Below, piece by piece: positions 53,295-63,581 of a DNA stretch of 64,000 nt. The DNA lies in NCBI GenBank assembly GCA_945907105.1, contig CAMDSB010000003.1:1-64000 (forward strand), read 5' to 3'. Made by a program: the position numbers and the translations under genes. This DNA is from Rickettsia typhi (GTDB lineage Bacteria; Pseudomonadota; Alphaproteobacteria; Rickettsiales; Rickettsiaceae). The notes under the pieces are model-generated. The model had not been told where the DNA came from and did no database searches. It worked only from the letters and a program-made list of their open reading frames with translations. How positions within the stretch are numbered: the stretch's first letter is position 1; each line of letters begins with the position of its first letter.

Positions 53295-54797
53295 ATGGAT
53301 AATATTGGTAAAGCAGAAATCTTACAAATAGTAGATGCTGTATCAAGAGAAAGAGGTGTATCTAAAGCAAAGTTAATTGAGGCAATGGAGCAAGCTGTTC
53401 AGATAGCTGGTCGTAAGAAATATGGTTTGGAACAAAACATTAGTGCACAGATTGATCAAAATACAGGGAAAATCAGCTTATTTAGAGTTAGAACAATTGT
53501 AGATAAAGTTGAAAATACTTTTCAAGAGATTTCTCTTGAAGACGCGCTCTTGATTCGTCCAGATGCGCAAAATGGGGAAGAAATATTTGAGCCGCTACCG
53601 CCAATTGATTTGGGAAGGGTTGCTGCCCAAACTGCTAAACAAGTTATTGTTCAGAGAGTCGGTGAAATAGAGAGAGAGAGCCAGTATGAGGATTATAAAG
53701 ATCGTAAGGGCGATATACTTAATGGAACCGTGAAAAGAGTTGAGTTTGGTAATATTATTGTAGATGTAGGGCGTGCGGAAGCGATGCTAAAGAAAACTCA
53801 ACAGATACGTGGAGAGATGTTTAAAGTAGGCGATAGAGTAAAAGCTTACGTTCAAGATGTAAAAAGGGAGCCGAAAGGTCCACAAATTTTCTTATCCAGA
53901 ACTGATGATGAGTTCTTAAGAAAGTTGTTTGAAATGGAGGTCCCAGAAGTATATGATAACATAATAGAGATTAAATCGATTGCTAGAGAGCCGGGATCAA
54001 AAGCAAAAATAGCAGTATTCGCTACCGATATTTCAGTTGACCCAGTCGGATCTTGCGTCGGTGTTCGGGGAAGTCGGGTAAGGGCTATTACTAACGAACT
54101 AGCTGGAGAGAAGATTGATGTGATCAATTGGGATAAAAACGTGGCTCAATTTGTTATTAATGCGATGACGCCAGCGACAATAAGTAAAATAGTTTTTGAT
54201 GAAGATAAGGGGCGGGTTGAGGCTATTGTACCAGATGATCAGTTAAGTTTGGCAATTGGTAGAAGAGGGCAAAATGTTCGCTTAGCTTCGAAAATGACTG
54301 GCTGGAGTATAGATGTGATGACAGAAGAGCAAGAGTCAAAGCGTAGAGGTGAGGAATTTGCAAATACAACAGAGTTGTTTGTGAGTAAGCTGGGAGTAGA
54401 TGAAGTAACGGCTCAATTGTTGTCTGCGGAGGGTTATACATCTTTAGAACAGATTGCTTATGCCGATAGTGCAGCCTTGACTTCTATTGAAGGATTTAGT
54501 AATAAAGAATTAGTTGAAGACATGCAGAGCCGTGCTATAACTTACTTTGAAGAGAAGAACGAGGAGATTATTGAAGGGCTGGAGAAGCTGGGAGTAGAGC
54601 AAGAATTACTTGATTCACTAGACTTGCCCCCTGAATACATCTTAAAATTAGCAGAATTTGGTGTTAAGACTATTGAAGATTTAGGAGAGGTTACAGTTTC
54701 TGAATTCAGACAAATTGTTCCTGCAAACATAGTAAGTAGTGAAGAAATTGAAGCTTTGATTAGTTTTGCTAAGAAACAATCAGAAGCAGATGAGTAA
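53295..54797 (+). CDS. nusA: Transcription termination/antitermination factor NusA
   Basis: The 500-residue protein binds RNA polymerase and nascent RNA. It has an N-terminal polymerase-binding part (VSRERGVSKAKLIEAMEQAV), an S1 domain (GDILNGTVKRVEFGNIIVDV), two KH domains (DPVGSCVGVRGSRVRAI, LAIGRRGQNVRLASKMTGW) and two C-terminal acidic helix-hairpin-helix repeats, as in long alphaproteobacterial NusA. AAGAGAG precedes the ATG. It follows rimP by 16 bases. Confidence 0.97.
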   Translation: MDNIGKAEILQIVDAVSRERGVSKAKLIEAMEQAVQIAGRKKYGLEQNISAQIDQNTGKISLFRVRTIVDKVENTFQEISLEDALLIRPDAQNGEEIFEPLPPIDLGRVAAQTAKQVIVQRVGEIERESQYEDYKDRKGDILNGTVKRVEFGNIIVDVGRAEAMLKKTQQIRGEMFKVGDRVKAYVQDVKREPKGPQIFLSRTDDEFLRKLFEMEVPEVYDNIIEIKSIAREPGSKAKIAVFATDISVDPVGSCVGVRGSRVRAITNELAGEKIDVINWDKNVAQFVINAMTPATISKIVFDEDKGRVEAIVPDDQLSLAIGRRGQNVRLASKMTGWSIDVMTEEQESKRRGEEFANTTELFVSKLGVDEVTAQLLSAEGYTSLEQIAYADSAALTSIEGFSNKELVEDMQSRAITYFEEKNEEIIEGLEKLGVEQELLDSLDLPPEYILKLAEFGVKTIEDLGEVTVSEFRQIVPANIVSSEEIEALISFAKKQSEADE

Positions 54798-54844
54798 ATA
54801 TAATTTAGTTCTTTAACATTTGAAGTAGACGGAAAATAGGATAC

Positions 54845-57235
54845 ATGACAGAGAATACAGAAGAAAAGAAAGAAAAAAAACTTACATTTGGTGCCAATAA
54901 GCTGAGCTTAAGCAGCAAATCCATTTATCCTAAAATGGTTTCAAGAAATTTGGGCGGCTCTTCTTCAGTTGTTGTTGAAGTGAAGCGCGGAAAAGCTACA
55001 GGGGGTGACCTTACTCTTAGTAGGGAATCAACTAGTTTGCAATCTAATCAAGAAATGGCTAGTAGAAGACTTGCTGCCTTGCAGCGTTCTATAGATGAAG
55101 AGGGTCAAGAAGAAGCACCTTTGAGCACCCTAAGTAGGCTTGCTGAAATTAATCAAAGTTCTGAGATAAAAGATGCCCAGGAGCACGAGGCTTTGCTAAA
55201 CACATCTGGCGAAGCTGGTATTGATTCTAGAAAAGAGAATGAAAGGCCTGTAGTAAGCCCTGTCAATGTTCGTGAAGATAAGGTGGAAGAAGAAGTAGTT
55301 GTTCCCGTAAAGCCTAAACTTTTAGAGATTAAGAAACTGAAGAAGTCAGATATCTTTCAGATGCTCGATCAGGACTCTGGTAATACGCCTTTTAAAACAA
55401 GATCTTTAGCCTCTATTCAAAGAGCCAGAGCGAAAGAAAGAAGAAAGCACGAAAGTAATTCTGCAAAAGCTGATAAAGTTTATCGTGAGGTTATACTACC
55501 TGAAGTGATTACTGTTGCAGAGCTTGCTAATAGAATGACTGAAAGAGGAGCTGATGTAATTAGAGAGTTGATGAAGCTTGGAGTAATGGCGGCTAGTAAT
55601 CAGTCGATTGATGCGGATACAGCGGAATTGGTAGTTACTAGTTTTGGTCATACTGTTAAACGTGTTAAAGAGTCTGATGTCGAGAATAGTTTGATTGACA
55701 AAGAAGACAGCAATGAAGATTTAAAACCAAGGGCGCCTATAGTTACAGTAATGGGTCACGTAGATCATGGTAAAACGTCTTTGCTAGATGCACTTAAATC
55801 CACAGACGTTGTGGCTGGTGAAGCTGGGGGGATTACTCAGCACATAGGTGCATATAGTGTAACAATGTCAGATGGCCGAATGATTACGTTTATTGATACT
55901 CCTGGTCATGAAGCCTTTACAGAAATGCGTACACGCGGGGCGCAAGCTACAGATATTGTGGTGCTAGTAGTTGCAGCTGATGATGGTATAAAGGCTCAAA
56001 CAATTGAAGCGATAAGTCATGCTAAAGCTGCAAATGTACCTATTATTGTTGCTATCAACAAGATTGATAAACCAGATGCTGATATTGAAAAAGTTAAGCA
56101 AGAATTATTGATTCACGACTTGGTTCCAGAAGATTTTGGTGGTGAGATAATAACCGTTGGCGTTTCTGCAAAACAGAGGATGAATCTTGACAAATTGGAA
56201 GAAGCAATTCTTTTAGTTGCAGAGATGCAGGACTTAAAAGCAAACCCCGAGGGTGTTGCGTGTGGAGTTGTTATTGAGTCTAGGGTAGATATTGCGAGAG
56301 GAGTTGTTGCGACTGTTATAGTTCAAAGAGGTACCTTAAAAAAGGGTGATATTATTATGGCCGGTACAACGTCGGGCCGTGTAAAAAGAATATGCAATGA
56401 TAAAGGCAGAACCATTCCAGAAGCTGGTCCATCGCTTGCTATAGAAATCTATGGTTTAAGTGAGGCTCCCTCTGCGGGAGATGTATTTAATGTTGTCGCA
56501 TCTGAGAAGCAAGCAAGAGACATTATTGATTATAGAATCAGAAAAGAAAAAGAATTACGCGTTACTGCATCAAAAACAAGCTTAGAAGATTTATTCTTAA
56601 AAGCTTCCGGAGTAAGTAAAATTAAAGAGCTAGCACTTATTATTAAAGGTGACGTTCATGGTTCCATTGAAGCAATTATTAGTAATCTAAATAAAATTGA
56701 AAGCGATGAAGTCAAATTAAAGATTTTGCATAGTGCTGTTGGCGGTATATCTGAATCTGATGTTGGTCTTGCTCAGGCTTCAAGAGCGATAGTTCTAGGC
56801 TTTAACGTTAGGGCTAATAATGCAGCTGCTCAAGACGCAGACAAAAATAAAGTGGATATAAGATACTATTCAATAATTTATAATCTGATTGATGATATAA
56901 GAGCTATAATGAGCGGCATGCTATCTCCAATTATTCGAGAAGTATATATTGGTTCAGTTGATATTCGTGAGGTGTTTAACGTATCAAAAGTGGGTAAGAT
57001 TGCTGGTAGTTACGTAACAAAAGGTACTATTAAGCGTGGCGCTGGTGTCCGATTGCTACGTGAAGATATTGTTATTCATGAAGGAAAGCTCAAAACTTTG
57101 AAACGCTTTAAAGAAGACGTGAAAGAGGTTAGAGAAGGTTATGAGTGCGGTATTGCTTTTGAGAATTATGAAGATATTAAAGTGGGTGATTCAGTAGAGG
57201 TATTTGAGCTTGTCGAAGAACAACAAAAACTTTAA
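54845..57235 (+). CDS. infB: Translation initiation factor IF-2
   Basis: This 796-residue GTPase brings initiator tRNA to the ribosome. The first 240 residues are charged and variable. The G domain has [15 protein letters not shown] (P-loop), a switch with [21 protein letters not shown] and NKIDKPDAD, and domains II-IV follow, with a [11 protein letters not shown] block. AGGAT precedes the ATG at 54845. It overlaps rbfA. Confidence 0.97.
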   Translation: MTENTEEKKEKKLTFGANKLSLSSKSIYPKMVSRNLGGSSSVVVEVKRGKATGGDLTLSRESTSLQSNQEMASRRLAALQRSIDEEGQEEAPLSTLSRLAEINQSSEIKDAQEHEALLNTSGEAGIDSRKENERPVVSPVNVREDKVEEEVVVPVKPKLLEIKKLKKSDIFQMLDQDSGNTPFKTRSLASIQRARAKERRKHESNSAKADKVYREVILPEVITVAELANRMTERGADVIRELMKLGVMAASNQSIDADTAELVVTSFGHTVKRVKESDVENSLIDKEDSNEDLKPRAPIVTVMGHVDHGKTSLLDALKSTDVVAGEAGGITQHIGAYSVTMSDGRMITFIDTPGHEAFTEMRTRGAQATDIVVLVVAADDGIKAQTIEAISHAKAANVPIIVAINKIDKPDADIEKVKQELLIHDLVPEDFGGEIITVGVSAKQRMNLDKLEEAILLVAEMQDLKANPEGVACGVVIESRVDIARGVVATVIVQRGTLKKGDIIMAGTTSGRVKRICNDKGRTIPEAGPSLAIEIYGLSEAPSAGDVFNVVASEKQARDIIDYRIRKEKELRVTASKTSLEDLFLKASGVSKIKELALIIKGDVHGSIEAIISNLNKIESDEVKLKILHSAVGGISESDVGLAQASRAIVLGFNVRANNAAAQDADKNKVDIRYYSIIYNLIDDIRAIMSGMLSPIIREVYIGSVDIREVFNVSKVGKIAGSYVTKGTIKRGAGVRLLREDIVIHEGKLKTLKRFKEDVKEVREGYECGIAFENYEDIKVGDSVEVFELVEEQQKL

Positions 57236-57599
57236 TCTAAAGACGCGGGAAAAGGATCAGTCGCAGAGGCAGCTCAAAGTTTCTCATGCTGTGCAGTCTA
57301 GTCTTATAGAATGCTTTAGGAAAGGTGGCGGAAAATTAGATCATCGTCTCGATCCTTGTCCTTTAAGTATAACCAAGGTTAATATAAGCAGTGATCTTAG
57401 TGTTGCTAATTGTTTTTTTGTACCATTTAATACGAAATTGACGGTAGGAGATATAGAGTCGGCATTAGAGCACTCGCGTTTTGCTATTCGTGATTATGTA
57501 ACTCGTCAGGTAAATTTAAAATATTCACCTGAGATTCGATTTTATTATGATCCTACCTTCGAAAATTTTGAAACTATAGAAAAATTACTTAAGAAATAA
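57210..57599 (+). CDS. rbfA: Ribosome-binding factor A
   Basis: This protein of about 129 residues binds the 30S subunit during cold adaptation and late maturation. It has [19 protein letters not shown], a central [19 protein letters not shown] and [11 protein letters not shown], with the K-H-like fold. No ATG lies near the start. I choose TTG 57210, which has AGAGG 9 bases upstream, inside the end of infB (26-base overlap); a TTG at 57204 is the alternative. Translation is likely coupled to infB. Confidence 0.85.
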   Translation: MSKNNKNFNLKTREKDQSQRQLKVSHAVQSSLIECFRKGGGKLDHRLDPCPLSITKVNISSDLSVANCFFVPFNTKLTVGDIESALEHSRFAIRDYVTRQVNLKYSPEIRFYYDPTFENFETIEKLLKK

Positions 57600-57614
57600 T
57601 GATGCAATAGGGGC

Positions 57615-57643
57615 TTGACATATAGAGCAAAGATCTATATTCT
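57615..57643 (+). promoter_or_regulatory. Promoter of rpmB-rpmE
   Basis: TTGACA (57615-57620) is followed after 17 bases by TATTCT (57638-57643), with TATATT overlapping at 57636. It lies 35 bases before the rpmB ATG. Confidence 0.6.
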
Positions 57644-57677
57644 TCCTATCATTAAACGTAATTTATGGGAACTCATA

Positions 57678-57971
57678 ATGTCTCGCAAATGTGAATTGAC
57701 TGGTGTTGCAGTGCGGTATGGAAATAATGTGTCGCACTCACAAAGAAAAACTAGAAGGCGCTTTGAGCCTAATATTAAAACAGTAGAGTATAAAAGCGAA
57801 ATTACTGGACAAAAATATAGGCTAAAGGTTGTAGCAAGAGCTTTGAGAACTGTTGAGAAAAACGGTGGCTTTGATTTGTTCATTCTTAAAGCTAATAGCG
57901 CTATGATGTCCGATAAAGCTAAGAAAGTAAAAAGAGAAATCTTTAAGAAGAAAAATGAGTTAGCTGCATGA
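57678..57971 (+). CDS. rpmB: 50S ribosomal protein L28
   Basis: The 97-residue basic protein begins MSRKCELTGVAVRYGNNVSH and has SQRKTRRRFEPN, the L28 marks. ATG 57678 has GGGA upstream and fits known starts; the frame extends further upstream, but that part overlaps the promoter and is not L28-like. It overlaps rpmE by 4 bases. Confidence 0.96.
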   Translation: MSRKCELTGVAVRYGNNVSHSQRKTRRRFEPNIKTVEYKSEITGQKYRLKVVARALRTVEKNGGFDLFILKANSAMMSDKAKKVKREIFKKKNELAA

Positions 57972-58195
57972 GAAAAGACATACACCCTGAATATAAAGGT
58001 CTAAAAATTAAAATTCGTAATGATGAGTTTTCTACTATGTCAACTCTAAAATCGGGCGAAATCTTAATGGACGTTGATTTCCGTGAGCATCCTGCTTGGA
58101 ACAAAAACGTAGTCAATATGGTTAACCAATCAAATAAAAATGTCAGTGACTTTAACAAAAAGTTTGCTGGACTTTCTTTCGGCTCCAAAAAATAG
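57968..58195 (+). CDS. rpmE: 50S ribosomal protein L31
   Basis: The 75-residue protein MRKDIHPEYKGLKIKIRNDE… has the L31 signature and the conserved DVDFREHPAWN end region. There is no CxxC zinc pair, so it is the zinc-independent form. It overlaps rpmB by an ATGA and is followed by a hairpin terminator. Confidence 0.95.
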   Translation: MRKDIHPEYKGLKIKIRNDEFSTMSTLKSGEILMDVDFREHPAWNKNVVNMVNQSNKNVSDFNKKFAGLSFGSKK

Positions 58196-58197
58196 AT

Positions 58198-58219
58198 GTA
58201 TTAAAAATCTTTTTAATAC
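58198..58219 (+). terminator. AT-rich hairpin after rpmE
   Basis: GTATTAAAAATC and TTTTTAATAC form a near-perfect palindrome 3 bases after the rpmE stop. It is weak in GC, but the position fits the end of the rpmB-rpmE unit. Confidence 0.5.
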
Positions 58220-58431
58220 ACTTCATATTTCTTCGGAACGTATTAATATAAACTTTAATAAGTAATATTTGAATCAATTGAATCAGATTGCATTAGGTGC
58301 AATACCCGTTGTTGGTAATCTTCCCCTTTACTAAATTAAGGCGGAGTTATCGTGGGATTGGTATATTTGAGCTATTAATAATAACGGAAGGTAGGTTAAT
58401 TGGGTTGGTTCTGAGCAATTGACCTTATGTC

Positions 58432-59442
58432 TTATGGCAATAATGGTGACATAGCGGGTGGCTCTAACCCAAGATGGATAAAAGCCCCATTAGTAAGAAC
58501 TCTTCCTCGTGGAGTGCGTTGAAGCAGGCCAATTTGTATAAGATACGGTTCGATGGCTTCTTCAATAGCGTCGCGTTGTTCTGACAGCGCAGCGGCGATA
58601 GTTTCAACCCCAACTGGTCCACCATTATAGTTATCCAAAATGAATTTTAAGTAACGATAGTCGTTACTATCCAGTCCAGCTTTGTCTATCTCGAGCCGGG
58701 TTAAAGAGCTATCGGCAATTGCTGCATCTATTTCTGATTTATGTTCAACAGAAGCAAAATCTCTTATTCTTTTTAACAATCTTAGAGCAATTCTTGGGGT
58801 GCCTCTTGACCTCTTGGCAATCTCCTCAGCGCCCTCTTTAGTAATTTTTGTGTCAAGTAACTTTGCAGCGCGATTAATGACCTTCACTAATTCTTCAACT
58901 TTATAAAAATTAAGGCGTAATGGGATGCCAAATCTATCTCGTAATGGGTTGCTAATCAGGCCCAGCCTGGTAGTAGCTCCAATAAGAGTGAAGCGCGGTA
59001 AATCTATGCGTACCGATCTGGCCGCTGGCCCATCGCCAATAATGATATCAAGAAAGAAATCTTCCATTGCTGGGTACAATATTTCTTCAATATTAGTATT
59101 AAGCCTATGAATCTCATCAATGAATAATACATCATGCTCTTGAAGATTAGTTAGAATTGCAGCGAGGTCAGCAGCTTTTGATAAAGTTGGCCCAGAAGTA
59201 GCTTTAAAATTAACGCCCATTTCTTTTGCAACGATATTAGCTAGAGACGTTTTGCCAAGTCCCGGAGGGCCATAAAAAAGAGTATGATCAAGTGGCTCGT
59301 TCCTGTTTTGTGCAGCTTGGATAAATATACTTAAATTAGATTTTATATGCTCTTGTCCTACAAATTCATTAAGCAAATTTGGTCGCAGAGAAAAATCTAG
59401 ATCTGTTTCAAGGACGGTGCTTGATAATAGTTCTGTTGTCAT
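58432..59442 (-). CDS. ruvB: Holliday junction DNA helicase RuvB
   Basis: This 336-residue AAA+ motor drives branch migration at Holliday junctions with RuvA. Motifs are [20 protein letters not shown] (Walker A at 58-65), [11 protein letters not shown] (Walker B), [19 protein letters not shown] (sensor 1 and Arg finger) and [20 protein letters not shown] (sensor 2). It lies 13 bases after ruvA. ruvC is not adjacent. Confidence 0.97.
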   Translation of the reverse strand: MTTELLSSTVLETDLDFSLRPNLLNEFVGQEHIKSNLSIFIQAAQNRNEPLDHTLFYGPPGLGKTSLANIVAKEMGVNFKATSGPTLSKAADLAAILTNLQEHDVLFIDEIHRLNTNIEEILYPAMEDFFLDIIIGDGPAARSVRIDLPRFTLIGATTRLGLISNPLRDRFGIPLRLNFYKVEELVKVINRAAKLLDTKITKEGAEEIAKRSRGTPRIALRLLKRIRDFASVEHKSEIDAAIADSSLTRLEIDKAGLDSNDYRYLKFILDNYNGGPVGVETIAAALSEQRDAIEEAIEPYLIQIGLLQRTPRGRVLTNGAFIHLGLEPPAMSPLLP

Positions 59443-59455
59443 AATATTATAAAAC

Positions 59456-60055
59456 TCAATTTTTAAGTGCTAGTCGAATTAAATCATTTATCGATATATC
59501 CGCAGATTGAGCAATAATTGTATTAACTCTGCTTTGGGCATCAATTCTTCCGACTCCAAGACTGGTCAAAGCTGAAATAGCATCCAAAGCTAAGGAATTA
59601 TTTTGTGTTTTTGCATTGGAAGCAAATTTAAGGGCTGATCCAGAAAGAGATTTAGTTGAAATGGTTTTATCTTTTAGCTCAGTAACTATACGCTCGGCAA
59701 GCTTTTTTCCAACTCCAGGAACGCCATTGAAAATTATCTTATCTTCATTAGTTAAGGCTAGTTGAATTTCTCCAGGGCAAAGATGCGAGAGAATTGCAAG
59801 AGACATTCTGGTACCAACCCCCTTAACTGACTGCAAAGTGGAGAACGCAGCTTTCTCTTCTAAGTCACTGAATCCATACAAGTGAATGTGATCTTCCCGC
59901 ACGTGCGTTTCAATTAAAAGCTCACAAAATTCCGTGGGAGCCAATTGGCTTAAAGTTTTTATAGAGCAAAACACTAGGTATCCAACTCCGTTTATATCAA
60001 TTATGACATGATCATCATATACTGAGTCAATCAATCCTTTAAGTTTACCAATCAT
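59456..60055 (-). CDS. ruvA: Holliday junction DNA-binding protein RuvA
   Basis: The 199-residue protein binds four-way junctions as a tetramer. It starts [12 protein letters not shown] and has GVGYLVFCS, the two helix-hairpin-helix motifs ([38 protein letters not shown]) and a C-terminal domain that contacts RuvB ([13 protein letters not shown]). I chose ATG 60055 because RuvA proteins start there; an upstream ATG at 60073 would add six residues. Confidence 0.95.
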   Translation of the reverse strand: MIGKLKGLIDSVYDDHVIIDINGVGYLVFCSIKTLSQLAPTEFCELLIETHVREDHIHLYGFSDLEEKAAFSTLQSVKGVGTRMSLAILSHLCPGEIQLALTNEDKIIFNGVPGVGKKLAERIVTELKDKTISTKSLSGSALKFASNAKTQNNSLALDAISALTSLGVGRIDAQSRVNTIIAQSADISINDLIRLALKN

Positions 60056-60137
60056 AAAATATTCTAGTTGCATCAATTATTTCACAGATATACTATCAGC
60101 CGCGATAAGAATACGCAATTAATTCAGGAACTAAATT

Positions 60138-61397
60138 TTGAATTTCAAAAAATATGAATCGCTGCTAATAGCGTTTTTTGTAACAATAGTAAGATATTAT
60201 GATTACGCCTTATTTGGGTTGTCAGCGTCTTTGTTATCAAAGAATTTTATGCCGCAGGGTGATAATAGCGATCAGATGCTTATTTTCTTTGCTTTATTTA
60301 GTCTTGCAACTATAGCAAAACCTGTGGGGTCGCTGATTTTTGGCAAGATAGGTGACCTGGTTGGAAGAGTGGTAAGCGTAAAAATATCCGCAGTTATCGC
60401 AGCAACATCAACTTGTTTGGTAGCGATTGTTCCTGGGTTTAATAGTATTGGTTTTTTTGCTGTTATATTGATAACACTCCTGCGTATGCTGTTTTTAATG
60501 AGTTTAGCCGGAGAAATTGACGCTATAAAAATCTATGTTGCTGAAATGATTGGCAAGAAGAGACGGCATCTTGTTGTGGGCATAGTTTCTTTTTCTTCTC
60601 AAATAGGTGTTTTGATTGCTACAATAGTCTACCATATTGCGATTAGTTATAACGAGATTGAGTGGTTGTGGAGGTTGAATTTTGCTATTGGCGGATTATT
60701 AGGCCTAGCCGTGATTATATTGCGTAGAAGATTGCTTGAGAGCAAGGAGTTTCTTGATAATAGATCGAAAGTAGCGAGTGAATCTGACCTTGGTATAATT
60801 AATATAATTGGTACAAATAAAGTTAAATTTATACTTGCGACCATAATCAATGGGATGCTTGGTGGGGGCTACCATTTCTTGATAATATTTTTTGGAACGT
60901 TTGCAGCAAATGTGGCTGATATTATTGATAAGGAGAGCGCAGCGGCTGCGAACACTATGTTTGTTTCACTTTATGGTCTCGCATGTATAATTTCTGGCTA
61001 CTTATCTGATAGATTTAAAATAATCACTCAAATTATTGCAGCACTGGTCTTAAGTATTTTGGGTACGTTGGTTATGGAATTTTTTCTAAGTTTTATGGGC
61101 TACTCAGTATTGCTGCATTGTATATTAGTATTTCTGGTTCCATTTTATTCAATTCCTTGTTCTGTTCGTATTCAGTCATTATTTCAAACGGGTATTAGAA
61201 TGAGAATGTGTAGCCTCTCACATTCTGTCGGCAGTATGGTTTTTTCTTCCACAACTCCATTTATTTGTATGTTAATCTGGCAATCCACCGGGATTGTATC
61301 TTTAGTGCTTGGGTATTTTTTATTCCAACTTGGCTTGTTATTTTTTGCGTTGCTTTATATGATAAAAAAGGATTACATAAGTATGTTCGAAAACTAA
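60138..61397 (+). CDS. MFS transporter of the ProP/metabolite:H+ symporter type
   Basis: The 419-residue carrier has 12 helices. The motifs VGSLIFGKIGDLVGRVVSVK (loop 2-3) and FLMSLAGEIDAIKIYVAEMI (helix 4-5) are those of the metabolite:H+ symporter family, which includes ProP and is expanded in Rickettsiales. The substrate is not evident. Start TTG 60138 has AGGA 8 bases before it. It ends 14 bases before atpH and may be co-transcribed with the ATP synthase genes, though that is unproven. Confidence 0.85.
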   Translation: MNFKKYESLLIAFFVTIVRYYDYALFGLSASLLSKNFMPQGDNSDQMLIFFALFSLATIAKPVGSLIFGKIGDLVGRVVSVKISAVIAATSTCLVAIVPGFNSIGFFAVILITLLRMLFLMSLAGEIDAIKIYVAEMIGKKRRHLVVGIVSFSSQIGVLIATIVYHIAISYNEIEWLWRLNFAIGGLLGLAVIILRRRLLESKEFLDNRSKVASESDLGIINIIGTNKVKFILATIINGMLGGGYHFLIIFFGTFAANVADIIDKESAAAANTMFVSLYGLACIISGYLSDRFKIITQIIAALVLSILGTLVMEFFLSFMGYSVLLHCILVFLVPFYSIPCSVRIQSLFQTGIRMRMCSLSHSVGSMVFSSTTPFICMLIWQSTGIVSLVLGYFLFQLGLLFFALLYMIKKDYISMFEN

Positions 61398-61411
61398 GAA
61401 ATCTAAGTGGC

Positions 61412-61957
61412 ATGTCATTACATATTAAAATAGTAAAAAATTACGCTCATTCTCTGTTTGTTCAAGCTAAAAGAGAGTCTAAAGAAAACAAAGTTTTTGA
61501 AAGCATAAAAGTTTTTAGTGAAGTGCTAAGAAAGTTTAGTAATATAAAAGATATGTTATGTTCGCCGATTATTCAGAAATCTGACAAAGATGGGTTTGTA
61601 GATATTCTTACTAGCAAGTTAAAATCAGAGCTTTTTCTGAAGCGGATAATCCACATCTTGATAAAAAATTCAAGAATGAATTTATTTTTTCAGATTGCTG
61701 ATGAGTACGAAGTTTTGCTTATGGAGAGTAAGGGAATTAAATTTGTTGAGATATCCTCTGCTTTTAAGCTTACAACAAAAGAAATTGAATCTATTCATAA
61801 TTTACTTGAGTCAACTCTTGAGAAAAAAATCAAGCTACAACATAGTGTTGATGAGTCGCTCTTAGGGGGAGCTATAGTGAAGTATGATAGTAATCTGATT
61901 GATTGCTCACTGCAAGGAGTGCTGGGTAAAATACAAAAAATAGCTACTGGTTCATAA
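61412..61957 (+). CDS. atpH: ATP synthase delta subunit
   Basis: This 181-residue stalk protein links F1 to Fo. Conserved signs are VKNYAHSLFVQAKRES, an internal FSEVLRKFSNIKDML and the C-terminal SLLGGAIVKYDSNLIDCSLQ block. ATG 61412 gives the family length; the same frame runs on upstream inside the MFS gene. It is followed by a 76-base gap and atpA. Confidence 0.93.
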   Translation: MSLHIKIVKNYAHSLFVQAKRESKENKVFESIKVFSEVLRKFSNIKDMLCSPIIQKSDKDGFVDILTSKLKSELFLKRIIHILIKNSRMNLFFQIADEYEVLLMESKGIKFVEISSAFKLTTKEIESIHNLLESTLEKKIKLQHSVDESLLGGAIVKYDSNLIDCSLQGVLGKIQKIATGS

Positions 61958-61961
61958 GCTC

Positions 61962-61981
61962 CAACTCATATGCATATGAGT
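61962..61981. other. Perfect 20-base palindrome between atpH and atpA
   Basis: AACTCATATG and CATATGAGTT are exact reverse complements without a spacer, starting 5 bases after the atpH stop. There is no T run. It may be an RNA hairpin for processing or mRNA stability, or a protein-binding site. Confidence 0.6.
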
Positions 61982-62033
61982 TATTATATTGGTTTTGTAA
62001 TTTGATATAGTTTTTAATGAGGATTTTTAGAAA

Positions 62034-63575
62034 ATGACGTTAAACCCTTCAGAAATATCTGAGATTTTAGAGCGTGAGATTGGCAATATTGACCAGCTTG
62101 GAGAGCTGCAGGAAGTTGGCTATGTAGTTACAGTCGGTGATGGTATTGCAAAAGTTTATGGGATTGATAATGTTCAAGCCGGTGAGATGATTGAGTTTGA
62201 ATCTGGGGTTAAAGGATTAGCACTAAATTTAGAAAGTGACATGGTTGGTGTTGTGATCATGGGAGAAGATAGTTCAGTTCGTCAAGGGGATAAGGTAAAG
62301 CGCACTGGCGAGATACTAAAAACTCCAATTGGCCCTGCCATGGTTGGCAGAGTAGTTGATGCTCTAGGTCGTCCTATTGATGGTAAGGGAGACATTGTCT
62401 CAAAACATTTTAGTAATATTGAAGTTAAAGCTCCAGGAATTATCGGCCGAAAAAGTGTTCATGAGCCCGTTCAGACGGGCATTAAAGCTATTGATGCGCT
62501 GATTCCAATAGGTCGTGGTCAGAGAGAATTAATCATTGGTGATCGACAAACAGGAAAAACTGCTATTGCGATTGATACAATTATCAATCAGAAACCAGCG
62601 CATTTGGCTGGTGATGATGCCGATAAAATTTTTTGTGTATATGTGGCAATTGGTCAAAAAAGATCTACTGTTGCTCAGATTGTAAGAAAATTAGAAGAGG
62701 CTGGGGCAATGGAGTATACTACAGTAGTTGCCGCTACAGCTTCTGATCCAGCAACATTGCAGTTTTTATCCCCCTATACAGGTTGTGCAATTGGTGAGTA
62801 TTTTAGAGATAATAGCATGCATGCTCTGGTTATTTATGACGATTTAACAAAACATGCTGTTGCCTATCGTCAAATTTCGCTTTTACTTAGAAGGCCACCA
62901 GGGCGTGAAGCTTATCCAGGAGACGTTTTCTATCTACACTCTAGATTGCTGGAAAGGGCGGCAAAATTATCTGATGATAAAGGGGCGGGGTCATTGACTG
63001 CGCTACCAATTATTGAGACTCAAGCTGGAGACGTTTCTGCGTATATCCCAACAAATGTGATTTCTATTACTGACGGTCAAATTTTTCTTGAAAGCGCTTT
63101 ATTCTATAAGGGGATCCGGCCCGCTGTAAATGTGGGGATATCTGTTAGTAGAGTTGGCTCGGCGGCTCAAATTAAAGCGATAAAAAAGGTCTCTGGATCA
63201 TTAAAGCTTGAGTTAGCTCAGTTTAGGGAAATGGAATCTTTTGCTCAGTTTGGTTCTGACTTAGACGCATCGACACAAAAGCTAATTAAACATGGAGCAA
63301 AGCTTACCGAACTTCTGAAACAACCTCAGTATTCTCCGGTTGTAGTTGAAGAGCAAGTGGTGAGTTTGTATGCTGGAGTTAGAGGGTATCTAGAGAAGAT
63401 AGATATTTCTAAGGTTAGGCTCTTTGAAGACAAGCTTATGCAAGATGTCCGATTAAAAGGAGATAGTATTCTTTCTGCAATACGCGCCGAGAAGAATTTG
63501 AGTGAGGAAACTGAAGCAGCGTTAAAGACTTATCTTGATGGGTTTGTAGAAGAATTTTTAGACAATAACAAATAA
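62034..63575 (+). CDS. atpA: ATP synthase alpha subunit
   Basis: The 513-residue F1 subunit carries [15 protein letters not shown] (P-loop, near 171-185), [12 protein letters not shown], the [20 protein letters not shown] block and RVGSAAQ. GAGG precedes the ATG by 11 bases. It is followed by atpG after 6 bases, the usual order (H-A-G). Confidence 0.97.
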   Translation: MTLNPSEISEILEREIGNIDQLGELQEVGYVVTVGDGIAKVYGIDNVQAGEMIEFESGVKGLALNLESDMVGVVIMGEDSSVRQGDKVKRTGEILKTPIGPAMVGRVVDALGRPIDGKGDIVSKHFSNIEVKAPGIIGRKSVHEPVQTGIKAIDALIPIGRGQRELIIGDRQTGKTAIAIDTIINQKPAHLAGDDADKIFCVYVAIGQKRSTVAQIVRKLEEAGAMEYTTVVAATASDPATLQFLSPYTGCAIGEYFRDNSMHALVIYDDLTKHAVAYRQISLLLRRPPGREAYPGDVFYLHSRLLERAAKLSDDKGAGSLTALPIIETQAGDVSAYIPTNVISITDGQIFLESALFYKGIRPAVNVGISVSRVGSAAQIKAIKKVSGSLKLELAQFREMESFAQFGSDLDASTQKLIKHGAKLTELLKQPQYSPVVVEEQVVSLYAGVRGYLEKIDISKVRLFEDKLMQDVRLKGDSILSAIRAEKNLSEETEAALKTYLDGFVEEFLDNNK

Positions 63576-63581
63576 GGAAAA

